A DNA stretch of 64,000 bases. It comes from Lentibacillus sp. JNUCC-1 (lineage in GTDB: Bacteria; Bacillota; Bacilli; Bacillales; Amphibacillaceae). Made by a program: the position numbers and the translations under genes. The stretch is taken from NCBI RefSeq assembly GCF_009741735.1, contig NZ_WHOH01000001.1, forward strand, positions 1,922,001 to 1,986,000, in the 5' to 3' direction. Positions within the stretch are counted from its first letter, which is position 1. Each line of letters opens with the position of its first letter. The notes under the pieces are model-generated. The model saw nothing but the letters and a program-made list of their open reading frames with translations. It made no database searches and was not told the origin of the DNA. Shown here piece by piece: positions 32,036-41,697 of this stretch.

Positions 32036-32971
32036 TCACCTTGTTGCTAATACTTGTTCCTTTGCGTGAATAAGTCGGGTCGTTAATTCATTATAAGGAG
32101 CTGTCGTATTAAAATCCTCTGAAGCCATTCTGGCAATAGCTCCATTTAAAAAGTCTACTTCTGTTAGACGATGATTCTGAACAAGGTCTTGATGCATCGA
32201 AGGATAGTGACTTCCAATATTTCTGGCTGACTCCAGAATATACTGGACCATCTCACCTTCATCCAATTGTGTTCCTTTTTGAGAAGCAATGTTAACAAAT
32301 TCTTTAACAATAGAACGGATAATTGGCTCAGACTGATTGGTCGCTGCAAATTCGGCCAAATTACAGTCCAGTAGTGCACAGGTTGCATTCATGGCCCCAT
32401 TGACACATGCCTTTCTCCAAATAGAGAATTTAACGTCTTCACTGTAGCTCGTATTTAATCCTGCATCATCAAGCATTTTGACAATGTTACGTGCCATTTG
32501 AGCCTCTGATTCTCCATGGACAAAGTTTTGAATTTCAGTCGTTCCGGCTCCTGAAAAAGCAACATGTCCTGGTCCCTCTAAATGCGAAGTCAATATGGTA
32601 ACACCCAGGAAAATATTTTCCATGGGAATATAGTGTTTCAACACGTCTTCGTGCCCAATACCATTTAACAGACTGACAACACTTGTCTTTGGACCGAGGA
32701 TAGGCTTGATATCTTCAAGCATATCCCCGAGCCCCATTGATTTAGTAAACATAAATACAACATCCACGACATCATTAACTTCATTTGGATAATAAATGGG
32801 AATATTAACAACATGCTGTTTGTTGTCTTCATCAACTGTAAAACCATTGCTCCGAATCGTATTTACGTGCTCAGGCCATTTATCAATGAGTATAACGTCA
32901 TTTCCGGCTTTATGGAGCATGTAGCCAAATCGACTCCCGATTGCTCCTGAGCCTGCAATTGCAACTTTCAT
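32036..32971 (-). CDS. Ketopantoate reductase-family (PanE/ApbA) oxidoreductase
   Basis: 311 residues with an NAD(P)-binding Rossmann motif at the N-terminus (AGSGAIGSRFG), the TKS and LLNGIG motifs of the family, and the C-terminal helical domain with the conserved Lys in FSIWRKACVNGAMN. True PanE reduces 2-dehydropantoate, but relatives such as Lactococcus hydroxyisocaproate dehydrogenase interconvert 2-oxo and D-2-hydroxy acids. It is the last gene of an operon with EIIC-like protein, Ptb and Buk (16 bases after buk), and no pantothenate genes are nearby. A 2-hydroxyacid dehydrogenase role is therefore more likely than a vitamin role; this is inference. Confidence 0.8.
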   Translation of the reverse strand: MKVAIAGSGAIGSRFGYMLHKAGNDVILIDKWPEHVNTIRSNGFTVDEDNKQHVVNIPIYYPNEVNDVVDVVFMFTKSMGLGDMLEDIKPILGPKTSVVSLLNGIGHEDVLKHYIPMENIFLGVTILTSHLEGPGHVAFSGAGTTEIQNFVHGESEAQMARNIVKMLDDAGLNTSYSEDVKFSIWRKACVNGAMNATCALLDCNLAEFAATNQSEPIIRSIVKEFVNIASQKGTQLDEGEMVQYILESARNIGSHYPSMHQDLVQNHRLTEVDFLNGAIARMASEDFNTTAPYNELTTRLIHAKEQVLATR

Positions 32972-32987
32972 GTTATCACCTTTTAAG

Positions 32988-34085
32988 TTAGTTGTGGGCT
33001 GATTCTATACTTGCTTCATGAAAAATATTTGCTTCTTCTTGGCCAGTAATAACACGACGTGCTCCTTTGGCTAAAGCAAGCAATTCTGCTTCCCCAGGAA
33101 CGAAATATACAGGCGCGAGGAAGGAAGTTCTTTCTTTAACCATACGAGTGATTAAATCAGAATGAGCTAATCCTCCTGTGAATATGATACCATCAACGTT
33201 TCCTTTTAGAACTGTTGCGAGTTCGCCGATTGTTTTGGCAATTTGATAAGCCATGGCTTCAAGGACAAGTTGTGCTTGTTCATCACCATTTTCAGCTTTT
33301 TCTTCAACAGTTCTGGCATCATTCGTCCCAAAATAAGAAACAAGACCAGCTTGCTTACGTGTTAGATCTGTCATTTCCTTTTGGGTATGTTCATAACACA
33401 TTGGAATAACTTCTTTAATTGGAAGTCCGCCTGAACGCTCTGTTGAGAACAAGCCTTCATCGTCTGAAATTAAGTCAATCATTCTGCCTTGTTTATGAAC
33501 GCTGGCTGAGCTGCCGCCGCCTACGTGGGCAACAATTAAGTTAGATTCTTCGTAGGGTTTTTGCAGTTCTTCTTCTGCAATTTTCATGCAGACTGCACGC
33601 ATGTTTAACACATGACCAATACTTTTACGTTCAATTTCAGCGACACCGGAGATTCGTGCAACATCATCCATTTGATCTGCTGTTACAGGATCATAGATGA
33701 ATGCCTCACAGTCAGGTGTGCCAAATTCGTCGGCAATTTGTCTTGCCAAACTGGCACCCAAATTAGAAGCATGTTCCAAAACTGGACGATGGGTCAGGCA
33801 ATCAATAATTTCATCGTTGACTATATAAGCGCCGGCATTGACGGGAGGGAGTAATCCTCCACGACCAACAGCAGCATCGAGAGAACCTTTTTCTATGCCA
33901 TTGCTTTTTAACCAGTCAGCAATGTCGTTAAAACGGAACTCCTTTTGATCCATGATGGTGTCATACTTTTGTACATCATCATAAGAATAAGTGAATTCTT
34001 TTTTTAATTTTAGCACATCATCTTCAAAATAGCCTATTTTGGTAGATGTTGCACCGGGGTTTATGGATAAAACACGATCTGCCAT
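32988..34085 (-). CDS. buk: Butyrate kinase family protein
   Basis: 365 residues of the acetokinase/ASKHA fold, with phosphate-1 motif SINPGATSTKIG at the N-terminus, HVGGGSSASVH (phosphate 2) near 175-185 and IIFTGGLAHSD (adenosine) near 300. It transfers phosphate from butyryl or branched acyl phosphate to ADP, making ATP. Begins 6 bases after ptb, so the two are coupled, as in most ptb-buk pairs. Full length for the family. Confidence 0.92.
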   Translation of the reverse strand: MADRVLSINPGATSTKIGYFEDDVLKLKKEFTYSYDDVQKYDTIMDQKEFRFNDIADWLKSNGIEKGSLDAAVGRGGLLPPVNAGAYIVNDEIIDCLTHRPVLEHASNLGASLARQIADEFGTPDCEAFIYDPVTADQMDDVARISGVAEIERKSIGHVLNMRAVCMKIAEEELQKPYEESNLIVAHVGGGSSASVHKQGRMIDLISDDEGLFSTERSGGLPIKEVIPMCYEHTQKEMTDLTRKQAGLVSYFGTNDARTVEEKAENGDEQAQLVLEAMAYQIAKTIGELATVLKGNVDGIIFTGGLAHSDLITRMVKERTSFLAPVYFVPGEAELLALAKGARRVITGQEEANIFHEASIESAHN

Positions 34086-34091
34086 AACTAA

Positions 34092-35009
34092 TTATTCTCC
34101 TTTCACTTCTTTGGCGTGACTGACTTGTAATGCGAGTAAAAGAGAATATCTTTTCTCGGCTGAGGAAGAACTTCTTGAAGTAAGAACTATCGGTACTTGA
34201 GCACCTAGAATAACCCCTGCCATATAAGCATTAGCCAGTAGCAACATGCTTTTTGAAAGTGTGTTTCCGCCAACGACCTCAGCTGCAACTAAGACATCGG
34301 CATCTCCTTGAATTTTACCTTGGTATCCTTTTTCTTCTGCGATGGAAGCATTAATAGCTAAGTCAAGGGAAATCGGACCTTCTACAGTGCATTCACTGTT
34401 TGATTCAAATCGTTTTGTTAATTCAACTGCATCAGTTGAAGCAGGCAGCTTAGGTTGAACTGCTTCTGCAGCTGATAGAACAGCGAATTTTGGATTATCA
34501 TAATCAAGAGCTTTCATCACATCAAGTGCATTGTAAATCAGTGCCTCTTTTTGATCGACATCTGGTGTTAGAAGCATACCGCCGTCAGTTACACCAAGCA
34601 ACTTATCATATGCAGGGACGTCAATGAGGGCCATATGTGATAGAACATCCTTGTCTCGGATACCTGTTTCACGGTTGACGACCTGTTTTAGCAATTTCCC
34701 AGTGGGGATATCGCCTTTCATAATAAAATCGACTTGATTATTTCTAACGAGTTCGACGCCTTTAAAAGCAGCATCTTCATCAGTTTCTTCATTAATGATG
34801 TGATAATTAGTGTTTTGAATTCCCAATTTGCTAATTAATGTTTCCAGTTCTGATTGACTGTCGATCAGATAAGGAATGACAATTCCTTGGTCGGCCAATT
34901 CAAAAATACTTTCTAAAGCATGATTATTGGCTGCTTTGACAACAGCGACTTTCTTGGGTTCTTCGATGTTTGCAATCTTTTGTTCTAATTCCTCAAAATC
35001 GTGTAACAT
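34092..35009 (-). CDS. ptb: Phosphate butyryltransferase
   Basis: 305 residues of the PTA_PTB family, with GDIPTGKLLKQV, GVTDGGM and the C-terminal VLTSRSSSSAEKRYSL motif. It converts butyryl-CoA or branched-chain acyl-CoA plus phosphate to acyl phosphate, which feeds butyrate kinase. It lies between the EIIC-like gene (15 bases) and buk (6 bases). In Bacillus, ptb usually sits within the bkd branched-chain keto-acid operon. Here it forms a separate unit next to a PDH-like operon. Confidence 0.92.
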   Translation of the reverse strand: MLHDFEELEQKIANIEEPKKVAVVKAANNHALESIFELADQGIVIPYLIDSQSELETLISKLGIQNTNYHIINEETDEDAAFKGVELVRNNQVDFIMKGDIPTGKLLKQVVNRETGIRDKDVLSHMALIDVPAYDKLLGVTDGGMLLTPDVDQKEALIYNALDVMKALDYDNPKFAVLSAAEAVQPKLPASTDAVELTKRFESNSECTVEGPISLDLAINASIAEEKGYQGKIQGDADVLVAAEVVGGNTLSKSMLLLANAYMAGVILGAQVPIVLTSRSSSSAEKRYSLLLALQVSHAKEVKGE

Positions 35010-35024
35010 GTTATAAGCCTCCTG

Positions 35025-36080
35025 TTATTCTACATCGAGTTTATAATCTTCCGGTTTAATAATTGGCCATACTTTAGTGAACAAGTAGTTGAAAAAGAAA
35101 CCTAAAACAATAGGTGCGACCACAAATACTAAGATGGTAATTAAGATATTTCCAGCTGACCAGCCACCGTCTGCTAAGTTAAGATGGTTAACAGGTCCAA
35201 CTAATCCACTAAATCCAAAGCCTGCACTCTGAGGAGTGCCCTGAATGTTTAGAAGTGCTGCCAAGACACCGAGACATGCTGCATTACAAATGACGGGCAA
35301 CAAAATTTTCGGTTTGGCAAAAACGTTAGGCATGGACATTTTTGGTGAACCAATAAAGTGAGCGAGTGATGTTCCTACTGAGTTTACTTTCCAACCAGCG
35401 ATAGCGAGCCCAAATCCTGCAGCAACAACACCGAGGTTTCCAGCACCGGATCCAATACCTGCCAGCGAAACAGCCAAAGCAATTCCAACTGTGGTAATCG
35501 GCGTCGTGATAAGGATAGAAAACAGTACAGCTATTAGTATACTCATGATAACCGGCTGCAATGTAAGCAATTGTGATACAAAATGACCAATAACGGTTGT
35601 AATTTCACCTACTAATGGCAAAATAGCATAGCCTAAACCGCCACCAACAATCAAAAGAATGGGTGGAATTAAGATAATGCTATAGCTTTTTAAACGTGAA
35701 CCAAGTAAAAGAATAATGCCAGCACCAATTGCACCAGTAAAGACCATGTTAATAACATCTCCTGTGCCGGACATGGTCAATGCTTCTCCGGTAAAGTCAA
35801 CAGCACCACCGCCGACCATTACTGCAAGTCCGAGTGAGGCTGATTGTATTGGTGTGAATTTGAATTGATACCCTATGACAACACCTACGACAAGACCTAA
35901 AAGTGAATTAGACATTGTAGTAACATCTAACACAAATTGACCTTGAGGGAAAAAGGGCAGTAAAGCTTTAAATAACTCTCCTAATAATGCACCTGGTATT
36001 AATGCTAAAACGGTACCAATAGCAACGCCATTTAATACATTCATTGTAAATTTCTTAGGTGTTACAGTTTGTTCGCCCAT
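35025..36080 (-). CDS. EIIC-like (PTS_EIIC_2 family) membrane transporter
   Basis: 351 residues; the start at 36080 is chosen because AAAGGAG precedes it. About nine or ten membrane helices, Gly-rich. It carries the pattern of the PTS_EIIC_2 family (GVVIGYQFKFTPIQSASLG; KVNSVGTSLAHFIGSPKMSMPN). These proteins look like PTS IIC channels but are found without IIA/IIB partners, and their substrates are not established. Being the first gene of an operon with Ptb, Buk and a 2-hydroxyacid-type dehydrogenase suggests it moves an organic acid or the product fatty acid. That is inference. Confidence 0.8.
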   Translation of the reverse strand: MGEQTVTPKKFTMNVLNGVAIGTVLALIPGALLGELFKALLPFFPQGQFVLDVTTMSNSLLGLVVGVVIGYQFKFTPIQSASLGLAVMVGGGAVDFTGEALTMSGTGDVINMVFTGAIGAGIILLLGSRLKSYSIILIPPILLIVGGGLGYAILPLVGEITTVIGHFVSQLLTLQPVIMSILIAVLFSILITTPITTVGIALAVSLAGIGSGAGNLGVVAAGFGLAIAGWKVNSVGTSLAHFIGSPKMSMPNVFAKPKILLPVICNAACLGVLAALLNIQGTPQSAGFGFSGLVGPVNHLNLADGGWSAGNILITILVFVVAPIVLGFFFNYLFTKVWPIIKPEDYKLDVE

Positions 36081-36195
36081 AGAAAATTCTCCTTTGTTAG
36101 GTAATAAAGACAATCAGTTTGATCATTTATTCACATGCCAAAAAGGCTATTTAAAGTAAATTATCACAGGTACCAACTCTATATAGTAAAGTCTT

Positions 36196-36240
36196 AGGGC
36201 TTTATCCAAGGAGAATAAGGAACGATGTTGATAAAGCCCT
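36196..36240 (-). terminator. Hairpin between the dehydrogenase and EIIC-ptb-buk operons
   Basis: AGGGCTTTATC paired with GATAAAGCCCT, a perfect 11-bp stem with a 23-base loop. It follows the E3 gene on the minus strand. No strong T run follows, so it could be an attenuator or RNA-stability element rather than a full terminator. Confidence 0.6.
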
Positions 36241-36255
36241 GACTTTCTATATTAA

Positions 36256-37668
36256 TTAAATGTGAATTGGCATTCCTAGAGCAAGCTCAGCTGCATCCAT
36301 GACACTTTCACCCATTGAAGGATGGCTATGGACTGTCAGTGTAATGTCTTCAGCTGTCAAGCCATTTTCAATAGCCAAACCAAGCTCAGCGATGATATCA
36401 CTAGCACTTACACCGGCAACTTGTGCACCTAGCAGTGCACCACTGTCTTTTTCAGTAACGAGCCTTACAAAACCTTCTGTTTTATTTAAAGAAAGGGCTC
36501 TTCCATTGCCTGAAAGTGGGAATTTACTGTCTTTAACGTTATAGCCTAAGTCTTTTGCTTCTTTTTTCGTATAGCCAACTGTAGCTAATTCAGGATCTGT
36601 AAAGCATACTGCTGGCATTGATAGGTAATCAACTGCTGCACCTTTGCTGCCATTAGCAGCTTCAGCTGCTACTTTAGCTTCATAGCTTGCTTTATGAGCA
36701 AGTGCTGCACCTGGAACAACGTCTCCGATAGCAAAAATATGCTTCTTATTGGAGCGGCCTTGTTCATCAACTTCGATGAGACCTTTTTCAGTTGTTTTGA
36801 TACCTGCAAGTTCCAGACCAAGATCGTCTGTATTAGGTTTACGTCCAACAGAGACCAGTACATAATCTGAATCTACTGTTTCTTCTTTACCGTTTACTTC
36901 ATACGTGACAGTTGCTTGTTTTTCAGTTTGTTTAACAGATTTTGCCATTGCTTCGGTCACAATTGTAACGTTTTTAGATTTAAAGTTATCTTCAACTAAT
37001 TTAGCCATGTCTTTTTCAAAGCCTGGCAGAATTTGTTTAGTGCCTTCTAAGATAGTCACTTCTGTACCGAAGTTAGCATAGACACCGGCAAGCTCCATAC
37101 CAATATAGCCGCCGCCGATAACGGTTAATTTCTTAGGGATTTCTTTCAAATTCAGTGCACCGGTTGAATCGATGACACGTTTGTCGAATTTAAAGTCTTT
37201 AAGTTCTATAGGACGACTGCCGGTTGCGATAATTGCATTTTTAAAATTATACGTTTGACCGGATTCATCGTCATAGACAACACGGAGTGTCTGTCCGTCG
37301 ATAAAGTACGCTTCACCTTTGATAATATTGACTTTGTTTTTCTTAAGTAACATTTCAATACCGTTTGTCAAAGTAGAAACGACTTGATTATCTTTCCAAT
37401 CCTGTGTTTCTTCAAAGTTAATGGTTGTTTCTTTAGAATGAATCCCTAATATTTGAGAATCAAGCGCTGACTGATATTGATGGCTTGCATTGATTAATGC
37501 TTTTGAAGGAATACATCCCACATTAAGACATACGCCGCCAATATTATCTTTTTCGATAATGGTTACGTTTTGGCCGAGCTGTGCAGCTCTAATAGCTGCA
37601 ACATAGCCTCCCGGACCAGAACCAACCACCACCGTTTCCAGTTCTTCAGCAAAATCTCCTACGACCAT
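36256..37668 (-). CDS. lpdA: Dihydrolipoyl dehydrogenase (E3)
   Basis: 470 residues. FAD-binding [10 protein letters not shown], redox disulfide in [16 protein letters not shown]-binding [11 protein letters not shown], second FAD motif IFAIGDV, and the active-site His-Glu in HSHPSMGES. It reoxidises the dihydrolipoyl group of the E2 encoded just upstream. Last gene of the four-gene operon, 9 bases after E2, whose end supplies the weak AGAAGGG ribosome site. Confidence 0.95.
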   Translation of the reverse strand: MVVGDFAEELETVVVGSGPGGYVAAIRAAQLGQNVTIIEKDNIGGVCLNVGCIPSKALINASHQYQSALDSQILGIHSKETTINFEETQDWKDNQVVSTLTNGIEMLLKKNKVNIIKGEAYFIDGQTLRVVYDDESGQTYNFKNAIIATGSRPIELKDFKFDKRVIDSTGALNLKEIPKKLTVIGGGYIGMELAGVYANFGTEVTILEGTKQILPGFEKDMAKLVEDNFKSKNVTIVTEAMAKSVKQTEKQATVTYEVNGKEETVDSDYVLVSVGRKPNTDDLGLELAGIKTTEKGLIEVDEQGRSNKKHIFAIGDVVPGAALAHKASYEAKVAAEAANGSKGAAVDYLSMPAVCFTDPELATVGYTKKEAKDLGYNVKDSKFPLSGNGRALSLNKTEGFVRLVTEKDSGALLGAQVAGVSASDIIAELGLAIENGLTAEDITLTVHSHPSMGESVMDAAELALGMPIHI

Positions 37669-37677
37669 TACTATTCA

Positions 37678-39030
37678 CTACCCTTCTACAAAAAGTAAAT
37701 CTGGATCTTCTAGATACTCTTTTAAGTCGTTTATAGCTCTTTGTGCTGTACCGCCGTCAATAATACGGTGATCAAATCCAAAGGATAATTTCAGCATTGG
37801 AGCAACAATAGGTTGTTTGTTTTCATCTGGAATAACTTCATCTTCAATTCTTGCCATGCCCAAAATAGCTACTTCAGGCTGATTGATGATTGGAGTTGAC
37901 CAAACACCACTGGTTGCAAGTGAGCCAACGTTTGTAATTGTCATGGAACTATTTTTCATATCAGCACTTGACAATGTACCGTTCATAGCTTTTTCTGTAT
38001 TCTCAGAAAGATCCTGAGCTACTTGGAATAGGCTCTTGCGGTCTGTTTCTTTTATAACCGGAACGAATAGGCCTTTGTCTGTATCTGTTGCAATACCGAC
38101 GTTGATATAGTTTTTATAAACAATTTCTCCAGCTTCTTCATCTAGTGAAGCGTTTAGCTCTGGGTGACGAGCCAAGACAGCAGTAAGTGCTTTAACAAAG
38201 TAAGCTGTATAAGTTAATTTAATGCCGCGTTCTTTGGCAATGACTTTGAATCTGTCACGATGTTCTACCAATTTAGAAACATTAGCACGGTCAAGAACAG
38301 TAACGTGTGGTGATGTTTGCTTACTGTTGGCCATGGCTTTTGCAATGGCGCGACGAGTAGACGTCATTTTAACACGAGTTTCTGATTCGTTAGCAGATGC
38401 TTCTTTGGCTGGTTGTTCAGCTTGTTTGGCTTGTGCTGGTTGTGAGCTTTGAGCTTGTGCAGCCTCGCCGCCTGAAGCTAGATAGCGATCAATATCTTCT
38501 CTGGTTACTCGGTCATTTTTACCTGTAGCAGGAACTTGAGTGATATCGACATCTTTTTCCCTTGCATATTTACGTACAGCAGGGATTGCAATCATTCTAA
38601 TATCAACATCTGAGTCATGTTTTTTACCTGCCGGCTGTTGATTGGCTGGCTGATTAGGAGCTTCAGATGGATTTAGATGACTGTTTTCTTCATTGCTGAT
38701 TGCTACGGTATCTGTACCTTTTTCGCGAGTGATTTCTTCTTCACCGCTATCTGCAGCACCGTCATCAGAATCGACTTTTTTAGCTTCGTCATCGGAAATC
38801 TCTATTTCAACAATTGATTCGCCGACTTTAGGTACGTCGCCTTCTTCAAATAAAAGTTTTTTAACAACACCAGATACTGGTGAAGGAAGTGCAACGACAG
38901 CTTTGTCACTTTGGATTTCTACAAGTGTATCGTCTTCTTCAATGTTGTCGCCTGGTTTGACATCCCAAGTGACGATTTCACTTTCATGAATTCCCTCGCC
39001 ACTGTCGGGTAATTTAAATGAATAAATCAT
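37678..39030 (-). CDS. 2-oxoacid dehydrogenase E2 (dihydrolipoamide acyltransferase)
   Basis: 450 residues. One lipoyl domain (residues 1-75, lipoyl Lys in SDKAVVALP), an acidic Ala/Glu linker, a peripheral-subunit binding domain (about 145-180, [15 protein letters not shown]), a second linker, and the catalytic core (about 215-450) with active-site FDHRIIDGG. Forms the core of the complex and passes the acyl group to CoA. Architecture fits either pyruvate or branched-chain complexes. Confidence 0.93.
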   Translation of the reverse strand: MIYSFKLPDSGEGIHESEIVTWDVKPGDNIEEDDTLVEIQSDKAVVALPSPVSGVVKKLLFEEGDVPKVGESIVEIEISDDEAKKVDSDDGAADSGEEEITREKGTDTVAISNEENSHLNPSEAPNQPANQQPAGKKHDSDVDIRMIAIPAVRKYAREKDVDITQVPATGKNDRVTREDIDRYLASGGEAAQAQSSQPAQAKQAEQPAKEASANESETRVKMTSTRRAIAKAMANSKQTSPHVTVLDRANVSKLVEHRDRFKVIAKERGIKLTYTAYFVKALTAVLARHPELNASLDEEAGEIVYKNYINVGIATDTDKGLFVPVIKETDRKSLFQVAQDLSENTEKAMNGTLSSADMKNSSMTITNVGSLATSGVWSTPIINQPEVAILGMARIEDEVIPDENKQPIVAPMLKLSFGFDHRIIDGGTAQRAINDLKEYLEDPDLLFVEG

Positions 39031-39057
39031 TTCTAGTCCTCCTTGATCAATTGAAAT

Positions 39058-40038
39058 TTAAAAGTCGTATACTTCTTTGACTTTCTCGATAATATTAGTT
39101 GAGTTTGGAATCCAATCTGCTTCTGCAGCACCAAATGGAAATACAGAGTCTGGACCTGTTACTCTTGTAATAGGTGCTTCCATGTACATGAAAGCTCGTT
39201 CACTTATTTCAGACATGATCTGTCCAGCTGTACCTGCTTGACGCTGAGCTTCCTGTGTTACAACAACACGGCCTGTTTTCTTAACAGATTCAAGGATCGT
39301 TTCCATATCAATTGGAGAAACAGTTCTCAAATCGACAACTTCTACAGAAATGTCATTTTCTAATTCCTTAGCAGCTTTAAGTGCTTCAGGAATCATCAGA
39401 CCATAACCAATGACAGTTACGTCAGAACCTTCGCGGGCAATAGCTGCTTTATCAAGTGGTACACGGTAGTCTTCATCAGGAACTTCTTGTTTGATTGAAC
39501 GATAAAGTTTCAAGTGTTCAAGGAAGATAACCGGATCTTCACTTTCAATGGAAGAAATCAGTAAGCCTTTAGCATCGTATGGGTTACTTGGAATAACAAC
39601 ACGTATACCAGGCACCTGAGCCATTAGGCCTTCTAAACTGTCAGAGTGAAGTTCTGGTGTGTGGACACCGCCACCATAAGGTGCTCTGATTGTGATAGGC
39701 ATATTCCTTGTATTGGCCATACGGTAGCGCATCCGAGAAAGCTGAGCGATAAGAGGTGACATTGCTTCAAGGATGAAGCCTGAGAATTGAATTTCAGGTA
39801 CAGGTCTAAAACCCTCTGTAGCAAGCCCGATTGACATGCCTAAAATTCCGGATTCAGCCAATGGTGTATCAAAAACGCGATCTACACCATGCTTGTCCTG
39901 TAGACCAGAAGTGACACGGAAAACACCGCCATTTGGTCCAATATCTTCACCATAAAGTAAAACATTTTCATCTTGAGTCAATTTATAATCGAGAGCTTCA
40001 CTAACCCCTTGAACGATTGTTTTTTCACTCATCTTCAT
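39058..40038 (-). CDS. 2-oxoacid dehydrogenase E1 beta subunit
   Basis: 326 residues of the transketolase-like pyrimidine-binding plus C-terminal domain pair. Begins EKTIVQGVSEALDYKL and contains GEDIGPNGGVF, the FSGFILEAM segment, PYGGGVHTPELHSDS and the C-terminal VTGPDSVFPFGA. Its start overlaps the end of E1 alpha by 14 bases, so the two subunits are co-translated. A second ATG two codons in (MSEKTI) is an equally possible start. Confidence 0.93.
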   Translation of the reverse strand: MKMSEKTIVQGVSEALDYKLTQDENVLLYGEDIGPNGGVFRVTSGLQDKHGVDRVFDTPLAESGILGMSIGLATEGFRPVPEIQFSGFILEAMSPLIAQLSRMRYRMANTRNMPITIRAPYGGGVHTPELHSDSLEGLMAQVPGIRVVIPSNPYDAKGLLISSIESEDPVIFLEHLKLYRSIKQEVPDEDYRVPLDKAAIAREGSDVTVIGYGLMIPEALKAAKELENDISVEVVDLRTVSPIDMETILESVKKTGRVVVTQEAQRQAGTAGQIMSEISERAFMYMEAPITRVTGPDSVFPFGAAEADWIPNSTNIIEKVKEVYDF

Positions 40039-41143
40039 TCATCTCCTTTTCTTCGTATTCAGCAATTTGTTCTTGAATATTTTGAGGAGAAACATCGTAC
40101 ATGTTTTTCAAGAAGTCTGAGACTTTTTGTTTGTCAGCTTGCCCAACTGCAGCAACTGCTTGTTTGATTTCCTGTTTACATGCTTCGTCGACTTCTTCAC
40201 CTTGTTCTTCGCTCCAAAGTCCCTTGGCTTCAAGATATTTATTCATGCGAACAAGTGGATCTTTTTGTTCCCATTCTTCTAATTCTTCATCTTTACGATA
40301 GCGAGTAGGGTCATCAGACATAGTGTGTGGACCGAAACGATAAGTCAATGCTTCGATAAGAACAGGGCCTTTGCCGGCTAGAGCATGATCACGGGCAACT
40401 TTCACTGCTGAATACATTGCGAGCGGATCCATTCCATCAACTTGGATACCAGGAATACCAGCTGCTACTGCTTTTTGAGCAAGTGTTTTAGCATTTGTCT
40501 GTTCATCAACTGGAACTGAGATACCATATCCGTTGTTTTGAATAATTGGGATGTATGGTACGTTGTATGCACCGGCAAAGTTGATGCCTTCATAGAAGTC
40601 ACCTTGAGATGTAGCGCCATCTCCGCTGAGTGACATAACAACATTATTTTTCTGACGTTTTTTCATTCCGAATGCAACACCCATGGCGTGTGTGATGTGA
40701 CCGCCGACGATAACTTGGGGTGCATAAGCCTGAAGTTCTTCAGGGAATTCGTTACCTTTCATATGACCTTTATACCAAAGGAATGCTTTTTCCAAAGGCA
40801 GACCATGGAAAATAAGTGGAACTAAGTCGCGATAAGTACCTGCGAAAAAGTCGCCATCTTCTAATGCAAATTGAGTTGCAACTTGGCTGGCTTCTTGTCC
40901 ACCGCCTGGAGCATAGTTACCTAGGGCGCCTTGACGGTTAAGTAATGTTACGCGTTTATCATACGTGCGAGCCCAAACTAATCTTCTCATTAGTTCAGTT
41001 AATTCCTCGTCACTTAAATTTGGTTCTAAATCGGAGTTTACAACTTCGCCTGTAGGGGCGAGTACTTGATAAAAAGGAAAAGCATCTTCATATCCTTTTA
41101 CAAGGCTGTCTAAATCAATAGTCTTTGCATTTTTCTTAGACAT
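40025..41143 (-). CDS. pdhA: 2-oxoacid (pyruvate-type) dehydrogenase E1 alpha subunit
   Basis: 372 residues; the start at 41143 follows AAAGGAAG. The thiamine-diphosphate motif is GDGATSQGDFYEGINFAGAY through NN. The protein is close to Bacillus PdhA (VLAPTGEVV, LNRQGALGNYAPGGGQEAS, VDGMDPLA, RFGPHTMSDDPTRY). The resemblance favours pyruvate or a related 2-oxoacid over acetoin. As it lies in an island next to Ptb-Buk, it is probably a second, specialised complex rather than the housekeeping PDH. First gene of the E1a-E1b-E2-E3 operon, with a dyad operator and possible cre site upstream. Confidence 0.88.
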   Translation of the reverse strand: MSKKNAKTIDLDSLVKGYEDAFPFYQVLAPTGEVVNSDLEPNLSDEELTELMRRLVWARTYDKRVTLLNRQGALGNYAPGGGQEASQVATQFALEDGDFFAGTYRDLVPLIFHGLPLEKAFLWYKGHMKGNEFPEELQAYAPQVIVGGHITHAMGVAFGMKKRQKNNVVMSLSGDGATSQGDFYEGINFAGAYNVPYIPIIQNNGYGISVPVDEQTNAKTLAQKAVAAGIPGIQVDGMDPLAMYSAVKVARDHALAGKGPVLIEALTYRFGPHTMSDDPTRYRKDEELEEWEQKDPLVRMNKYLEAKGLWSEEQGEEVDEACKQEIKQAVAAVGQADKQKVSDFLKNMYDVSPQNIQEQIAEYEEKEMNEDE

Positions 41144-41218
41144 ATTGTCAACTTCCTTTCCACTTGTTATGGTTGTTAATTGTATATACAACTTACATTC
41201 TTAATGTACCACCGATTT

Positions 41219-41272
41219 AAGCGTTTGACTAATTGATGTTTTTTATACGGGTATTAGTTTTTTCAAACGCTT
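41219..41272. promoter_or_regulatory. Dyad operator / possible cre site upstream of the dehydrogenase operon
   Basis: AAGCGTTTGA at 41219-41228 and its exact complement TCAAACGCTT at 41263-41272, with ACTAAT/ATTAGT nested inside, about 75 bases before the E1 alpha start. Read on the minus strand, one arm gives TGTAAGCGTTTGAA, one mismatch from the CcpA cre consensus. Either catabolite control or a LacI/GntR-type repressor is likely. Confidence 0.6.
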
Positions 41273-41345
41273 ACAAAGAGAGTATTATTTGATTTTTTTA
41301 GGGTGATAATGATTTGTTTTTGATTAAATTTCTTGACAATAACAA

Positions 41346-41386
41346 AAAAATCTCCACTTATCAATTTTCGATAAGTGGAGATTTTT
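41346..41386. terminator. Rho-independent terminator after the SBP remnant
   Basis: AAAAATCTCCACTTATC paired with GATAAGTGGAGATTTTT, a perfect 17-bp stem. It serves the truncated minus-strand gene at 41404 and can act in both directions. Confidence 0.88.
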
Positions 41387-41403
41387 GATAGCTTCAAATT
41401 GTT

Positions 41404-41624
41404 TTAATCGATATATGTTTCATGGATTTGATAGATTCCTTGGGCGTCAATATCGAAGTCTTTCACAGAGTCATCTACTCCCAGCAGATACTCCTGGTGG
41501 TGGATATAGATCATTGGTGCTACATCAATGAGTATTTCCTGGGCTTCTTTATAGAGTTTTTTGCGTGTATCAGGATCGGTTTCGCGTCTGGCTTCTTCGA
41601 GTGCCTCGTCAACATCATCATTAG
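41404..41624 (-). pseudogene. C-terminal remnant of an oligopeptide-type ABC substrate-binding protein
   Basis: The last ~72 residues of an SBP_bac_5 protein: DVDEALEEARRETDPDTRKK, then LYKEAQEILIDVAPMIYIHH and a C-terminal YIHETYID-like end (QIHETYID). The 5' part is cut off exactly at the left end of IS copy 2. The few residues upstream in the open frame come from the IS. It shows that at least one deletion removed an Opp/Dpp-type transporter. Confidence 0.8.
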
Positions 41625-41697
41625 CCCCCTCTGTTAGGATAGTTGTCGTACGAGGCAAACGTGGTATGATTAACTAAATAACACGGAGGTCATCGTA

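Noticed and set aside
32036..32971. Assigning the PanE-family gene to pantothenate synthesis
   Set aside because: No pan genes nearby and its operon partners are Ptb, Buk and a membrane carrier.
36120..36180. Possible sigma-54 promoter (TTGGCATG...) before the EIIC-ptb-buk operon
   Set aside because: The -12 element does not fit the consensus spacing and no sigma-54 activator is encoded nearby.
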